Source of the DNA: Gimesia benthica
Lineage (GTDB): Bacteria > Planctomycetota > Planctomycetia > Planctomycetales > Planctomycetaceae
Direction of reading: 5' to 3'
DNA length: 64,000 bases
Assembly: GCF_009720525.1 (NCBI RefSeq)
Contig: NZ_CP043930.1
Location: 2,884,501 to 2,948,500, forward strand
In this document: positions 26,497 to 36,515 of the stretch, piece after piece
How the letters are laid out: every line of letters begins with the position of its first letter
Position numbering within the stretch: position 1 is the stretch's first letter
Notes under the pieces: generated by a model
Told to the model about the DNA's origin: nothing
The model's input: only the letters and a program-made list of their open reading frames with translations
Databases searched by the model: none
Translations under genes and position numbers: made by a program

Positions 26497-27588
26497 TTAG
26501 ACGTTGAACAGGAAGTGACAGATATCGCCATCCTGCATCACATATTCTTTGCCTTCCACGCGAAGCTTACCGGCCTCACGGATCGCTTTTTCCGACTGGT
26601 ACTGTTCGAGGTCAGCCACGGAGAAGATTTCCGCCCGGATGAATCCGCGTTCGAAGTCCGAGTGGATCACGCCGGCTGCCTTCGGTCCGGTCGCGCCGAT
26701 GGGAATCGTCCAGGCACGGATTTCAATTTTCCCGGCGGTGAAATAGCTCTGCAGACCCAGTGTACGATAGGCGGCACGTGCGACTGCGGCGAGGGCCGGC
26801 TCTTCCAGACCGACGCTCTCGAGCATTTCGTTGCGGTCTGCTTCGTCGAGTTCCGCGATTTCGGCTTCGAGGCGACCACAGACGACGACGACTTCGCCCC
26901 CCTCTTCTTCGGCTCGTGCCCGTACCCGCTGTACGAGTTCACTTTCGCCCTGGAGATCGTCCTCATCCACGTTCGCCAGATACAGGACCTGCTTGGCGGT
27001 AAGGAACTGATAACTCTTGAAGAGTTTCTGTTTTTCCGGATCGTCGAAGGTCAGACCACGGAGCGGTTTTTCTTCCGCCAACCATGCGGCACAGCTTTCC
27101 AGGACGGCCAGTCGCATTTTGGCTTCGGCATTCCCGGAGCGGGCGGTCTTGGCGGCCTTGTCTTTCGCCGAGTCGACAGTCTGCATGTCAGCCAGCATCA
27201 GTTCCATATCGATGGTTTCGATGTCGCTGATCGGGTCGACCTTGCCTTCGACGTGGATCACGTCGCTGTTCTCGAAACAGCGGACCACGTGCAGAATGGC
27301 ATCTACGTTGCGAATATGAGAGAGGAACTTGTTTCCCAGCCCCTCTCCTTCGGAGGCCCCCCGGACGATACCGGCAATGTCGACCAGCCTGAGAATGGCG
27401 GGGATGACTTTGTCGGTGGTAATGTATTTATGAATGATATTCAGCCGCGGATCGGGGACGTTGACGATTCCCACGTTGGGTTCAATCGTACAGAAGGGAT
27501 AGTTCTCGCTTGCGATCCCCGCCGCCGTTAAGGCGTTGAATAACGTTGATTTACCTACATTCGGCAGGCCAACAATACCAGCTTCCAT
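26497..27588 (-). CDS. ychF: YchF/Obg-family ribosome-binding ATPase
   Basis: A 363-residue, near-universal P-loop protein that binds the 70S ribosome and prefers ATP. The P-loop [14 protein letters not shown] is at residues 7-20, the G3-like segment [14 protein letters not shown] at about 66-79. The G4 position reads NVDEDD rather than NKxD, as expected for this ATP-preferring subfamily. A coiled-coil insertion (about 130-200) and a C-terminal TGS domain (about 280-363, ending [11 protein letters not shown]) complete the standard layout. It stands alone between hisC and the sulfatase. Confidence 0.97.
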   Translation of the reverse strand: MEAGIVGLPNVGKSTLFNALTAAGIASENYPFCTIEPNVGIVNVPDPRLNIIHKYITTDKVIPAILRLVDIAGIVRGASEGEGLGNKFLSHIRNVDAILHVVRCFENSDVIHVEGKVDPISDIETIDMELMLADMQTVDSAKDKAAKTARSGNAEAKMRLAVLESCAAWLAEEKPLRGLTFDDPEKQKLFKSYQFLTAKQVLYLANVDEDDLQGESELVQRVRARAEEEGGEVVVVCGRLEAEIAELDEADRNEMLESVGLEEPALAAVARAAYRTLGLQSYFTAGKIEIRAWTIPIGATGPKAAGVIHSDFERGFIRAEIFSVADLEQYQSEKAIREAGKLRVEGKEYVMQDGDICHFLFNV

Positions 27589-27923
27589 AGCTCTTTTCAG
27601 TCATCAGAGAATATTGATATCAAACCGACCCGGCGGACGCTCCCGGTCGTAGACCTTTCAGGTTCTTTGATTTAATTCCGGCCCATCATAGCGAACTGGG
27701 GAATCAAAAGGAAATGATCGCCCGGCGTCCTTTTTGGCCTTGGTGGCGGGAATCGGGACAGTACAACCAACATAAACCCTCTAACGGGAGTTGAAATCTA
27801 AGACATGTTAAATTATTGCTACCCATCTCTCACGGTGCCAGTTAAAATAGGAGCGGGCTATTCGCACTAAATCGATTTATATCTGAATGACTTTCCGAAC
27901 AGAGAGACCTCAACGAGCACCCT
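27589..27923 (+). other. divergent intergenic region, no gene seen
   Basis: A 335-base gap between ychF (minus) and the sulfatase gene (plus). It should contain both promoters, but no convincing promoter, hairpin or repeat was seen. Confidence 0.5.
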
Positions 27924-29723
27924 ATGCGAGCGATTTTTCAGCTTGTGACCTGCACATTGCTGCTACTGGTCACCTTCACCGACTGTCGCGCTGACAGTAC
28001 CAATACCAGAAAGCCGAACGTTGTTCTGGTCATCACAGATGATCAGGGATACGGGGATATCGCCGCGCATGGGAACAAGATGATCCAGACGCCGAACCTG
28101 GATCAACTGTATCGCCAGAGTCTGCGTCTGACCAACTTCCATGTCGACCCGACCTGTGCGCCGACCCGCTCTGCTTTGATGACCGGACATTACTCCACGC
28201 GGACCGGCGTCTGGCATACGATCATGGGTCGCTCGCTGATGAATACCAACGAGGTTACCCTGGCTGAAGTAATGCAGAGTAACGGCTACAAGACCGGCAT
28301 GTTCGGGAAATGGCACCTCGGTGACAATTATCCGCTGCGTCCCCAGGACCAGGGATTTGAAACCGTCGTGCAGCATGGTGGTGGGGGAGTCACACAGACC
28401 CCGGACTACTGGCAGAACGATTACTTCGACGACACCTATCTGCGGAACGGCAAGCCGGAAAAGTTCAAAGGCTATTGCACGGACATCTGGTTCCAGGAAG
28501 CGCTGAACTTCATCGAGATGAACAAGTCGGAACCGTTCTTTGCTTATATCTCGACCAATGCCCCTCACAGTCCGTACCTGGTTGATCCCAAATACAGCGA
28601 TCCTTACGAGCGTAAAGGGGTATCAAAGCAGATGGCTGCCTTTTACGGCATGATCACCAACATCGATGAAAACATGGGGCTGCTGGAACGACGTCTCAAA
28701 GATTGGGGACTCGATGAGAACACGATCCTGATCTTCATGACCGATAACGGAACCGCAGCCGGTTTTAAACGTCCCCAGCCGGAAGACCTTTCCAAGAAAC
28801 AGCAGCGACGACTTTCCAAAGGCAAACCGATCGTGCTGGAATCGTGGCCCGGTTTTAACGCAGGCATGCGGGGTACGAAGGGTTCAGAATACGACGGTGG
28901 ACATCGCGTTCCCTGTTACATTCGCTGGCCGGCCGGCAAACTGGACGGGGGGCGGGATATCACCCAGCTCTCGGCTCATATCGACATCCTGCCCACTCTG
29001 GCCGAACTCTGTCACCTGACGATTTCCAGCGAACTCAAGCTGGACGGCACCAGCCTGGTGCCCATCCTCAAGGGGAAGAAAGACGCGTTACGAAATCGGA
29101 CTCTGATCGTCCACTCGCAACGGATTGAGACGCCGGAGAAGTGGCGGAAATCCTCGGTGATGACCGAACGCTGGCGACTGGTAAACCAGACGGAGCTGTA
29201 TGACATTCAACACGATCCCGGGCAGACCAAGAACATTGCCTCCGAATTTCCCGGCGTGGTGAAGTATCTGTCTGCGGAATACGAAAAGTGGTGGGAGAGT
29301 CTGAAGCCCCGCTTCACAGAATACGTGGCAATCGGCGTCGGTTCCCGGTTTGAGAACCCTGCCCACCTGACCTGTCACGACTGGCACGCCCCGATTCAGC
29401 AGGTCCCCTGGAATCATCAGCAGATCGCGAAGAACCCGATCGCCAACGGCTTCTGGATTGTGAATGTAGAAGCACCGGGCACGTATGAAATCACCCTGCG
29501 TTGCCGACCGGAATCGGCCCATCATCCACTGAAAAAAGGTGTCGCACGGATCCAGATTGGCGATCAGAAACAACAGCAGGACATCGATGAAGGCGATCTT
29601 TCCACGACCTTTACCCTGGACCTGACAAAGGGACAGAAGAAGCTGCAGACCTGGCTGGATGAAGGGAACGGCGTCTCACGGGGTGCCTTCTTCGTCGAAA
29701 TATTTCGCAAAGAAACGCCGTAA
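27924..29723 (+). CDS. secreted arylsulfatase-type sulfatase
   Basis: A 599-residue family S1 sulfatase with a signal peptide (about residues 1-22). VLVITDDQGYGD supplies the N-terminal metal aspartates (Asp39, Asp40). CAPTRSALMTG at 78-88 is the formylglycine motif, with Cys78 predicted to be oxidised by a formylglycine-generating enzyme. FMTDNGTAAGF near 280-290 gives the second metal site. The last 120 residues form an extra beta-rich domain (WNHQQIAKNPIANGFWIVNV onward), outside the core, often seen in planctomycete sulfatases. Planctomycetes have many sulfatases for marine sulfated polysaccharides; the substrate here is unknown. No formylglycine-generating enzyme gene lies in the window. 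Confidence 0.95.
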   Translation: MRAIFQLVTCTLLLLVTFTDCRADSTNTRKPNVVLVITDDQGYGDIAAHGNKMIQTPNLDQLYRQSLRLTNFHVDPTCAPTRSALMTGHYSTRTGVWHTIMGRSLMNTNEVTLAEVMQSNGYKTGMFGKWHLGDNYPLRPQDQGFETVVQHGGGGVTQTPDYWQNDYFDDTYLRNGKPEKFKGYCTDIWFQEALNFIEMNKSEPFFAYISTNAPHSPYLVDPKYSDPYERKGVSKQMAAFYGMITNIDENMGLLERRLKDWGLDENTILIFMTDNGTAAGFKRPQPEDLSKKQQRRLSKGKPIVLESWPGFNAGMRGTKGSEYDGGHRVPCYIRWPAGKLDGGRDITQLSAHIDILPTLAELCHLTISSELKLDGTSLVPILKGKKDALRNRTLIVHSQRIETPEKWRKSSVMTERWRLVNQTELYDIQHDPGQTKNIASEFPGVVKYLSAEYEKWWESLKPRFTEYVAIGVGSRFENPAHLTCHDWHAPIQQVPWNHQQIAKNPIANGFWIVNVEAPGTYEITLRCRPESAHHPLKKGVARIQIGDQKQQQDIDEGDLSTTFTLDLTKGQKKLQTWLDEGNGVSRGAFFVEIFRKETP

Positions 29724-29744
29724 CAGCGCAGACGAGATTCAGGT

Positions 29745-30566
29745 TCAGGCAGTTCGTGCCTGGGCGATCCCCATGCGGGCCTGAATGCGATCGGTCTCGA
29801 TCAACTGTTTGAGTCGCCGCTGATTCTCTTCCAGTTGATCCCGCGAATTCTCCGGGTGCCAGAGGTGAAATACCGGGGCTGCAAAACGGGCATCTTTGTG
29901 AAACACTCCATTACGGATCAGACGCAGGACGAGGTCGGAATCTTCCATGCCCCAGCCGGTGTAGTCTTCATCGAAACCATTCACGGCGAGCAGGTCTGCC
30001 TTCCAGGCGGAGAGATTACAGGTCTTGGCACCTTCCCACTGCCGGGCAGTACGGTGGCGGTAGTGTCGTCCCAGGGGCAGACGGCACAAAGGCAACAGAC
30101 GGTTGATACTCCCCTTGCGTCGGGCGGCGAACCATTGCGCCCAGGTCCAGACTTCCACGGGCAGATTCTCTTCGAGTACCCGTTTTGAAAATGACTCTGA
30201 CAGCAGTACCCGGTTTCCCGACAGGAACCAGCCGGCCTCCGCGTGCTGTTCGTGTTGGGCCAGGAACCAGGGGGCGGGAATGCAGTCCCCGTCGGTGAAG
30301 ACGATGTAGTCGGCCTCGGCAGCTTCGATGGCCCGATTCCGAATTGCTCCTGCGCGGAAGCCTTCATCGGGGTGCCAGATGTGTTTGACGGTGAACGACG
30401 CTGTTGCCTGGAATGCTTCGATCACCGTCCGGGTTTCGTCTCGGGAACCATCGTCGGCAATGAGCAGTTCATCCGGGGCACGCTGCTGACTCAAATAACC
30501 TGCCAGCACTGCTTCCAGGGCAGTGGGCCAATTGTAGGTGGTGATGACGACAGCAAGTCCGGCCAT
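29745..30566 (-). CDS. family 2 glycosyltransferase (galactosyltransferase-like)
   Basis: A 273-residue GT-A enzyme. VVITTYNWPTALEAVL (5-20) is the nucleotide-sugar domain start, IADDGSRD the first acidic motif, and FTDGDCIPAP the DxD-type metal site. GFDEDYTGWGMEDSDLVLRL near 200-219 is the conserved C-terminal acceptor motif of beta-galactosyltransferase-like GT2 members. It lies six bases downstream of the second GT2 gene on the same strand, so both are probably cotranscribed. They likely add sugars to an envelope glycan, given the nearby heptose genes; donor and acceptor are not predictable. Confidence 0.88.
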   Translation of the reverse strand: MAGLAVVITTYNWPTALEAVLAGYLSQQRAPDELLIADDGSRDETRTVIEAFQATASFTVKHIWHPDEGFRAGAIRNRAIEAAEADYIVFTDGDCIPAPWFLAQHEQHAEAGWFLSGNRVLLSESFSKRVLEENLPVEVWTWAQWFAARRKGSINRLLPLCRLPLGRHYRHRTARQWEGAKTCNLSAWKADLLAVNGFDEDYTGWGMEDSDLVLRLIRNGVFHKDARFAAPVFHLWHPENSRDQLEENQRRLKQLIETDRIQARMGIAQARTA

Positions 30567-30572
30567 GGAATT

Positions 30573-31331
30573 TCAGAGCTCTTCCTGTTTTTCCCGGTTG
30601 AGAACCATCAGCTTCAGGTACCGATAGTAGGTGCCTTCCGCGTTGGAAATCGCCAGCATGAAACCTTCTTTCCCATCCAGAAAACCGGCCCGCAGAAAGT
30701 AGGTGCGGATAAAGGTCCACGTGCCGTGACAGATGGCCTTGCACAGGCTGGCCTGCTGCCGTTCTTCCGCCATCATTTTTGCACCCGCGGTAGAATAGGA
30801 ATTCATCGTATTCAGAATCTGTTCCAGCGTGAGCAGAGATTCGTGAATGATGGGTTCCTTGAGTTTGCCTACTTTGCCCTGCACGACAATCCGCTCATGG
30901 ACCAGATCGTCGCTGAATTCGGCTTTGCCCCGGCGGAAGAGACGCACCACATGATCGGGCCACCAGCCACTATGCTTCATGTATCTCCCGCAGTAGTTGG
31001 ACCGGCGGGGCATGGAATAGGCATCGTAGCGTTTGGGCATCTGGATGACGCGTTTGATTTCGGTCTGCAGGTCGTAAGAGATTCGTTCGTCAGCATCGAT
31101 CGACAGGACCCACTCTTTGGTGGCATGATCGAGTGCGCGGTTCTTCTGAGGTCCAAATCCGGGCCAGTCGGTTTCGTAAACGTGCTCTGTGTATTCCTTG
31201 CAGATGGCCACCGTCTGGTCAGTACTGCCGGAATCCAGGACGATGATTTCATCTGCCCAGGCAACCGACGCCAGGCACTCGCGAATCGTAGATTCTTCGT
31301 TTTTAACAATGACGATAACCGATAACGACAT
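30573..31331 (-). CDS. family 2 glycosyltransferase, WaaE/KdtX-like
   Basis: A 252-residue GT2 enzyme resembling LPS core beta-glucosyltransferases WaaE/KdtX. It opens SLSVIVIVKNEESTIRECL, then VLDSGSTDQT, the donor motif DWPGFGPQKNRAL, and SIDADERIS, an acidic metal site. The middle YCGRYMKHSGWWPDHVVRLF is typical of this subfamily. In proteobacteria such enzymes add glucose to the first heptose, consistent with hldE and waaF nearby. It is the first gene of a two-gene minus-strand unit, divergent from the kinase gene at 31557. Confidence 0.85.
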   Translation of the reverse strand: MSLSVIVIVKNEESTIRECLASVAWADEIIVLDSGSTDQTVAICKEYTEHVYETDWPGFGPQKNRALDHATKEWVLSIDADERISYDLQTEIKRVIQMPKRYDAYSMPRRSNYCGRYMKHSGWWPDHVVRLFRRGKAEFSDDLVHERIVVQGKVGKLKEPIIHESLLTLEQILNTMNSYSTAGAKMMAEERQQASLCKAICHGTWTFIRTYFLRAGFLDGKEGFMLAISNAEGTYYRYLKLMVLNREKQEEL

Positions 31332-31556
31332 AAAGCTGGCTTTTAAACTTCAGTAAGAATGGTCTATGTTTCACAGGAAGGTCGAGCAAACATCAAGATT
31401 GTCAACCGCGCGCGATCCTGTTAAAAGAGGAATCCTGATCGATGTGAATACTATTATGATCAATTATGCCTTTTCCTGAAAGCTTGCCACGAGTTTGGCA
31501 GGAAACTGTAATCTGGAAAAGGGCAATCATCGAAATCATGAGATGCCAGGGTAAAA

Positions 31557-32303
31557 TTGTCTGAATCCCCTCCCGCAGCACTACACCACTTCTCGTTATT
31601 TGATGACAGCGTTCCCTATACAATCATTCGCTGTCTCAAAGAAGAAGACTTACGTTCCGTCTGGCTGCTCGATATTCAGGGACGCGGATTGACTACAGTC
31701 AAACGCTGGCCCCGCGACTGGAAGCTCCGCTGGAAGTCCCTCTTTGGTCAGTCACAGCCGCAACGCCAGGTGACAGGTGCCTGGCGACTGCTGCAGGCAG
31801 GCGTTAACACACCTCAGCCGGCGACACCCCTGTATCGTTCCGGTCCGTATTATCAGCTGGAAATGCCTTATATTGAGGGGACGACGGTTTACGAGGTCTT
31901 CAAATCAGTCGCTCTGGAATCCAAGTCAGAGCTCTACCCCATCGCGCGGGAACTGGGGTCGATTGTACGTCGCCTGGCTGATGCGCAGTTGCGGCACCGG
32001 GACCTCAAGCTGGAAAACATTGTTCTCAAGCCGGGTGAATCAGGGCAGAGTGTGCCCGCGCTGTGGCTGATCGATCCGGTGGGAATCCGTCGCTGTGCTT
32101 CGTTGGAAAAATCGCTGATCTGCATGCTGGACCGACTGGCGATTCAGCCACTCAATGAGGGGCTCCCCCTGCCCCTTTCGCTACAAGTCATCTGTATACG
32201 TGCAGCGATTGAAAATCTGCCCCGGGAACACCGCAGGCATTTCTTCTCAAAGCTCAAAAATCAGATGAAACACTCTACAGAACAGGCGGGAACCGCTGAT
32301 TGA
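31557..32303 (+). CDS. WaaP/Kdo-kinase-like lipopolysaccharide kinase family protein
   Basis: A 248-residue protein kinase-like enzyme. The catalytic loop HRDLKLEN lies at 147-154 and LIDPVGIRR at 172-180 supplies the metal-binding aspartate, the pattern of InaA/WaaP/Kdo-kinase proteins that phosphorylate sugars of the LPS core. A lysine-rich N-lobe (TTVKRWPRDWKLRW) may hold the ATP-binding lysine. It starts at TTG (31557) after an AGGGT sequence; no ATG gives a better start. Its setting among GT2, GT87, waaF and hldE genes supports a role in core modification. Confidence 0.8.
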   Translation: MSESPPAALHHFSLFDDSVPYTIIRCLKEEDLRSVWLLDIQGRGLTTVKRWPRDWKLRWKSLFGQSQPQRQVTGAWRLLQAGVNTPQPATPLYRSGPYYQLEMPYIEGTTVYEVFKSVALESKSELYPIARELGSIVRRLADAQLRHRDLKLENIVLKPGESGQSVPALWLIDPVGIRRCASLEKSLICMLDRLAIQPLNEGLPLPLSLQVICIRAAIENLPREHRRHFFSKLKNQMKHSTEQAGTAD

Positions 32304-32419
32304 TCTTGCCCTGTCTGGCGAAAAGCAATACAAGCGGGGGCGTCGTTTTTCCTGCATGATCTCCCCCCGTCTTAGCATGCCTGTCTTCGCATGTAAGGCA
32401 CCGATTCCTCAGGCCTGAC

Positions 32420-33682
32420 ATGAATCAATTGCCCGATAACCCACTCTATTTTAAATCTCCCCAGGTCGAAGCCACTTCCGGAGCCATCTGGCTGAAGCGG
32501 GCGCTGATCTTATGGGCCGTATTGTGGGTCGTGGTGAGTGTGAAATTCATTGTTCAACCCGAACGGAAATCGGTTTATCCCTGCTTTGCAGACTCTTCGA
32601 TCAACTGGTGGTCCGACCGGAACCTGTATGATAATGAAGCCTACAGTACCGGGTTTCGCTATAGCCCCACATTTGCGGTGGCATTCTCAGCTTTCGCAGT
32701 TTTTCCTCCGACCGTCGGGGGGATTTTCTGGTCCGCTTTGAATATCGGACTGCTGGTCTGTGCGCTGCGACTGTTGGTTAAGGAAATCTTCCCCGGCTCA
32801 TGGACACGAATGCAGGAAGCCGGCTTTCTGATCCTCTGTTTGGTCGGCTGTACGCGCGCGATCTGGTCAGCCCAGAGTAATGCCCTCGTCTTTGCCCTGG
32901 CGGCGCTGGCGGTCGTCTGTCTCAAAAAAGAGCGCTGGTGGGGAGCCGCTTTCATCCTGGCTGCCGCCGTGCATATCAAGCTCTGGCCGGCTGCGCTGGC
33001 GTTACTGTTGATGGCTCGATTTCCGTTTCAGCTGGGTCCCCGCTTTGCCACCGCCTGTGCGGTGCTGGTGCTGCCCCCGTTTTTGACACGCCCCTTGCCG
33101 GTCGTCGTTCAGCAGTACCAGAACTGGTATGACCTGCTCACCGGCCCGTATCGTACACTCAGACAGGCGGGATTGCGGGATGCTTACACGATTGCCGAGA
33201 ACTTCGGGACCTACATTGACGATCGGGTCTACACACTTCTGCAGTTAGGAATGGCCGGACTGGCGCTGTTGTGGTGTCTGCGTCTGGCCCGCATCGCCAC
33301 CTCGAAAGAAGCGTATTTCACCGGAGTCTTGACCACCTGGGTCTGCTGGCAGCTACTCGTTGGCCCTGGTACCGAGCGTTTGACGTTTCTGCTGGCCGCC
33401 CCCATCGCCAGTTGGGCGCTGATCGTGAGTATGCAGGAACGTTGCTACCGTGGACTCGCTCTGACAGCCTGGCTGTTACTCGTCCCTCTGGGAATGGGTG
33501 CAGTGGAACGCGTCCTGCTGCCGGTCGCTGCCTGGTCACCGGCGATTTTACCGCTGGGAATTCTCCCGTTGATGGCGTGGCAGATGGCCTATTTTGAAAG
33601 CCGGGCACGCGAAAACCGGATGAGCCAGTCAGAGGGAGCAGATACGACAGAGGCTGCTCAGAACGCTTCCCTGGCCGCTTAA
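32420..33682 (+). CDS. GT87-family (DUF2029) membrane glycosyltransferase
   Basis: A 420-residue polytopic protein, about ten hydrophobic helices, of the GT87/DUF2029 polyprenyl-phosphate-sugar mannosyltransferase class. Early loop segments YDNEAYSTGFRYSPTFAVAF and WSAQSNALVFALAALAV are characteristic. Such enzymes work on the outer face of the inner membrane using lipid-linked mannose or arabinose. It follows the kinase gene by about 115 bases on the same strand, and its stop is seven bases from the convergent waaF stop. Acceptor unknown. Confidence 0.8.
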   Translation: MNQLPDNPLYFKSPQVEATSGAIWLKRALILWAVLWVVVSVKFIVQPERKSVYPCFADSSINWWSDRNLYDNEAYSTGFRYSPTFAVAFSAFAVFPPTVGGIFWSALNIGLLVCALRLLVKEIFPGSWTRMQEAGFLILCLVGCTRAIWSAQSNALVFALAALAVVCLKKERWWGAAFILAAAVHIKLWPAALALLLMARFPFQLGPRFATACAVLVLPPFLTRPLPVVVQQYQNWYDLLTGPYRTLRQAGLRDAYTIAENFGTYIDDRVYTLLQLGMAGLALLWCLRLARIATSKEAYFTGVLTTWVCWQLLVGPGTERLTFLLAAPIASWALIVSMQERCYRGLALTAWLLLVPLGMGAVERVLLPVAAWSPAILPLGILPLMAWQMAYFESRARENRMSQSEGADTTEAAQNASLAA

Positions 33683-33689
33683 GAAGTAT

Positions 33690-34754
33690 CTATGCGGCTT
33701 TGGTCTGCTGTTGTTCCAGTAGAGAAACGACTGCTTCAAAGACCTGATTGGCGGATAAGTCTTTCATACAGCGATGGTGCCCCAGGGGACAGACCCGCTG
33801 CTGACAGGGACCGCAGTCCATCGCAAGCTGGAGGTGTTGTCCCCGTTCGTAAAACGTTTCACTCCACATGATATGTGTGGGACCGAACAGCGTCACCACA
33901 GGCACATCGAACGGAGCTGCGAAGTGACGGGGACCGGAATCGGTGGTCACCAGTAACTCGGCCTGTTGAATCGCGGCCTTCGTGAGCCCCAGATGTAACG
34001 GTTCATCCGCCAGCGAAGTCACCAGGGGATGCTTTGCCTGCGCGACGATCTGCAGGGCTTCCTCTTTTTCAGCGGGTCCACAGACCACCAGCACCGAACG
34101 CTGTAAGTCCGTGGCCAGGCGGCTTGCGAGTTCCGCGAAATTCGCGACCGGCCAGTGTTTGGCAGCGCCGAACGCGCCACCTGGATTCAGACAGATCAGT
34201 GGATGACGTTGAAGCTCCGCTGACTGTTTATTCCAGAAGCTTGACCAGCGCTGACGATCGGCGTCGGTCACAGCCAGTTCCATTTTCCGCGACAGTCCGG
34301 AACCCGGTTTTGAATCAGCTTGCTCTGTACCAATGATATGCGCGACGATCCGCAGGTATTCATCGATCGCCGGATGAGGAACCTGACGATCCCCGGCCGG
34401 AAGTGCATCGGTCAAGAGCCAGCCCCGCCCATCCCGCTGAATGCCCACACGCCTGGGGATCCCCGCCAGAAAGCTGAGACAGGCACTGCGAAAGGAATTG
34501 GGAAACAGCACGGCCAGATCGAAGCGTTCGCGTCTGAGTTGACTCAGCAACTGGAACTGTGATTTCAGACTTTTCTCATTGCCGCTGGCGAGGGAGTGAT
34601 CGACCAGATCGAGTCCATTGAGGACTTCAGCCACGTATGGCTTCTGAATCGCTGTAATTTCCGCGTTGTGAAACTCATCACGCAATGCCCGTAAGGCGGA
34701 GGTCGCCATGACGGCGTCTCCGATCCAGTTGGGTAGAAAGACTGCAATTTTCAT
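33690..34754 (-). CDS. waaF: family 9 glycosyltransferase, heptosyltransferase II-like
   Basis: A 354-residue GT9 enzyme transferring L-glycero-D-manno-heptose from ADP-heptose to the LPS inner core. Motifs: LPNWIGDAVMATSALRAL at the N-terminus, NPGGAFGAAKHWPVANFAEL in the donor domain, and TTDSGPRHFAAPFDVPVVTLFGPTHIMWSE, the family ADP-heptose signature. DCGPCQQRVCPLGHHRCM near the C-terminus matches the cysteine pattern of the WaaF branch. The start overlaps the hldE stop by four bases, so the donor-making and donor-using enzymes are translationally coupled. Confidence 0.93.
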   Translation of the reverse strand: MKIAVFLPNWIGDAVMATSALRALRDEFHNAEITAIQKPYVAEVLNGLDLVDHSLASGNEKSLKSQFQLLSQLRRERFDLAVLFPNSFRSACLSFLAGIPRRVGIQRDGRGWLLTDALPAGDRQVPHPAIDEYLRIVAHIIGTEQADSKPGSGLSRKMELAVTDADRQRWSSFWNKQSAELQRHPLICLNPGGAFGAAKHWPVANFAELASRLATDLQRSVLVVCGPAEKEEALQIVAQAKHPLVTSLADEPLHLGLTKAAIQQAELLVTTDSGPRHFAAPFDVPVVTLFGPTHIMWSETFYERGQHLQLAMDCGPCQQRVCPLGHHRCMKDLSANQVFEAVVSLLEQQQTKAA

Positions 34755-36295
34755 CCGGCTTTTCGTTTCGGAGGCTCGATAGGTTGATGGAGAGGCAGGA
34801 TATCGGGCTGCCCGGCGGCTTCACCGCGGATAATGCCCAGAATCTGTGTGGTGGAAATGCCCGGGGTAATTCCCAGTGCTTTGACTTCCCCGCCGTAGGC
34901 TTCGACCAGTTCCCAGCCGACAATTTCCTCTTTCGAGTAAGTGCCACCTTTGACGAGTAAATCGGGTTTGAGTTCATTGATCAGTTCGCAGGGCGTCGAC
35001 TCATCGAAGATGACGACATAGTCGATCCCTTCCAGGGCCGCCAGCATCAATGCACGATGTTCCTGTCCGAAGATCGGTCGATCCGGTGCCTTATTCAGAG
35101 AGCGTACGCTTGTATCACTGTTGAGTGCGACGATCAGGCAGTCCCCTTCGGCGGCCGCCTGTTCCAAGTAGGAAACGTGCCCCACGTGCATGACATCGAA
35201 ACAGCCGTTGGTCAGGACGACTTTCTGTCCCAGTTTCTGCCGGGCCGAAACGTGCCGTTTGAGCTCTTCCAGCGAGAGTACTTTTTCACTTGTCGCGCGA
35301 GCCCCCATGAGCAGGTCGGCCAGCATTTCTTCGCGACTGATCGTGACGACGCCAATCTGTTCGACTTCCAGACCGCCGGCCACATTCGCCAGGCGGGCAA
35401 GGTCCGCGGGGGCAATTCCAGCGGCACTGCCGACACCGATTGTCGCCAGCACCATATCTCCGGCACCGGTGATGTCATAAACTTCCCGTTTGCGGGTCGG
35501 CAGCAGTTCTGTTGCACCATCGGCTTGTGTTAAAGCGATGCCATCACTGTCGAGCGTCACAAAGACAAAGTCCAGGTTCAACTGTTCGCACAGCAGTTTG
35601 CCTGCACGAAAGGCATCGGATTCGTTTTCAATTTCAAATTCGACCGCCCGGGATGTTTCGAGTCGGTTCGGTGTGATCGCTGTGGCACCCGAGTAGATCT
35701 GATAATCGCGGCCCGGACAGGGATCTGCAATCACGGGCACATTTGCCTTGCGGGCTGCCTGAATCACACAAGCCAGCACGTCCGGAGTACAAACACCTTT
35801 GGCATAATCGCTGACCAGGATCGCCTGTTGTTCGGGAATTAAAGGCAGGATTACGTTGAGTAACTGTTCGGAAGCGGTCGCATCCAGGGGCGTATTCACT
35901 TCCCGATCGACACGTAGAATCTGGTGCGGATGACGCTGCTGCGCCCGTCCGATGAACCGCTGCTTAACCGTTGTGGGTCGACTCGCATCAGCGATGATGG
36001 CCGAGCAGTCAACGCCCCGCTTTTCGAGGGCTTCCCGGATCACAACGCCATCCAGATCGGTGCCTGTCACCCCGGCCATGGTTACTTCCGCTTCCAGACC
36101 GATCAACATGTTGGCTACGTTGGCGGCTCCGCCCAGGCGGACTTCCTGGGTATCTTCCCGCAATAGAATCACCGGTGCTTCCTGGCTGATCCGTTCGGCA
36201 TCTCCCCAGGTATAGCGGTCCAGAATCAGGTCTCCCAAGACGAGGATTTTCGGATGACCCAATTTTTGAATTGTATTGATTAAATGATATGACAT
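34751..36295 (-). CDS. hldE: bifunctional heptose-7-phosphate kinase / heptose-1-phosphate adenylyltransferase
   Basis: A 514-residue two-domain enzyme of ADP-heptose synthesis. Residues 1-330 are a PfkB-type kinase domain: LGDLILDRYTWGDAERISQE near the N-terminus and DITGAGDMVLA with the catalytic aspartate. Residues 340-490 are a nucleotidyltransferase: LTNGCFDVMHVGHVSYLEQA with the HxGH motif. Kinase and adenylyltransferase act on successive steps. gmhA and gmhB, the other pathway enzymes, are not in the window. It precedes waaF in one transcript. Confidence 0.95.
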   Translation of the reverse strand: MSYHLINTIQKLGHPKILVLGDLILDRYTWGDAERISQEAPVILLREDTQEVRLGGAANVANMLIGLEAEVTMAGVTGTDLDGVVIREALEKRGVDCSAIIADASRPTTVKQRFIGRAQQRHPHQILRVDREVNTPLDATASEQLLNVILPLIPEQQAILVSDYAKGVCTPDVLACVIQAARKANVPVIADPCPGRDYQIYSGATAITPNRLETSRAVEFEIENESDAFRAGKLLCEQLNLDFVFVTLDSDGIALTQADGATELLPTRKREVYDITGAGDMVLATIGVGSAAGIAPADLARLANVAGGLEVEQIGVVTISREEMLADLLMGARATSEKVLSLEELKRHVSARQKLGQKVVLTNGCFDVMHVGHVSYLEQAAAEGDCLIVALNSDTSVRSLNKAPDRPIFGQEHRALMLAALEGIDYVVIFDESTPCELINELKPDLLVKGGTYSKEEIVGWELVEAYGGEVKALGITPGISTTQILGIIRGEAAGQPDILPLHQPIEPPKRKAG

Positions 36296-36515
36296 TGATC
36301 GCGCGTTTCAGACGAAGTGATAAATCCAGTTCAGTCAACGTGATCTGAAGAGAACTTCAGCCGCGGAATCATCATCAGAACGCTGATTTGAGTCAATGCC
36401 TTTTTTGTCAACCTGGCGACTTTAGAAAGGATAGCGGCGAAGTTTTCGCAGGTGACTGATGCAGAGCCGTCTTGCCCCTGTGAAAACAGGAAGCAGACCG
36501 CCTTTTGTTGGTGAA

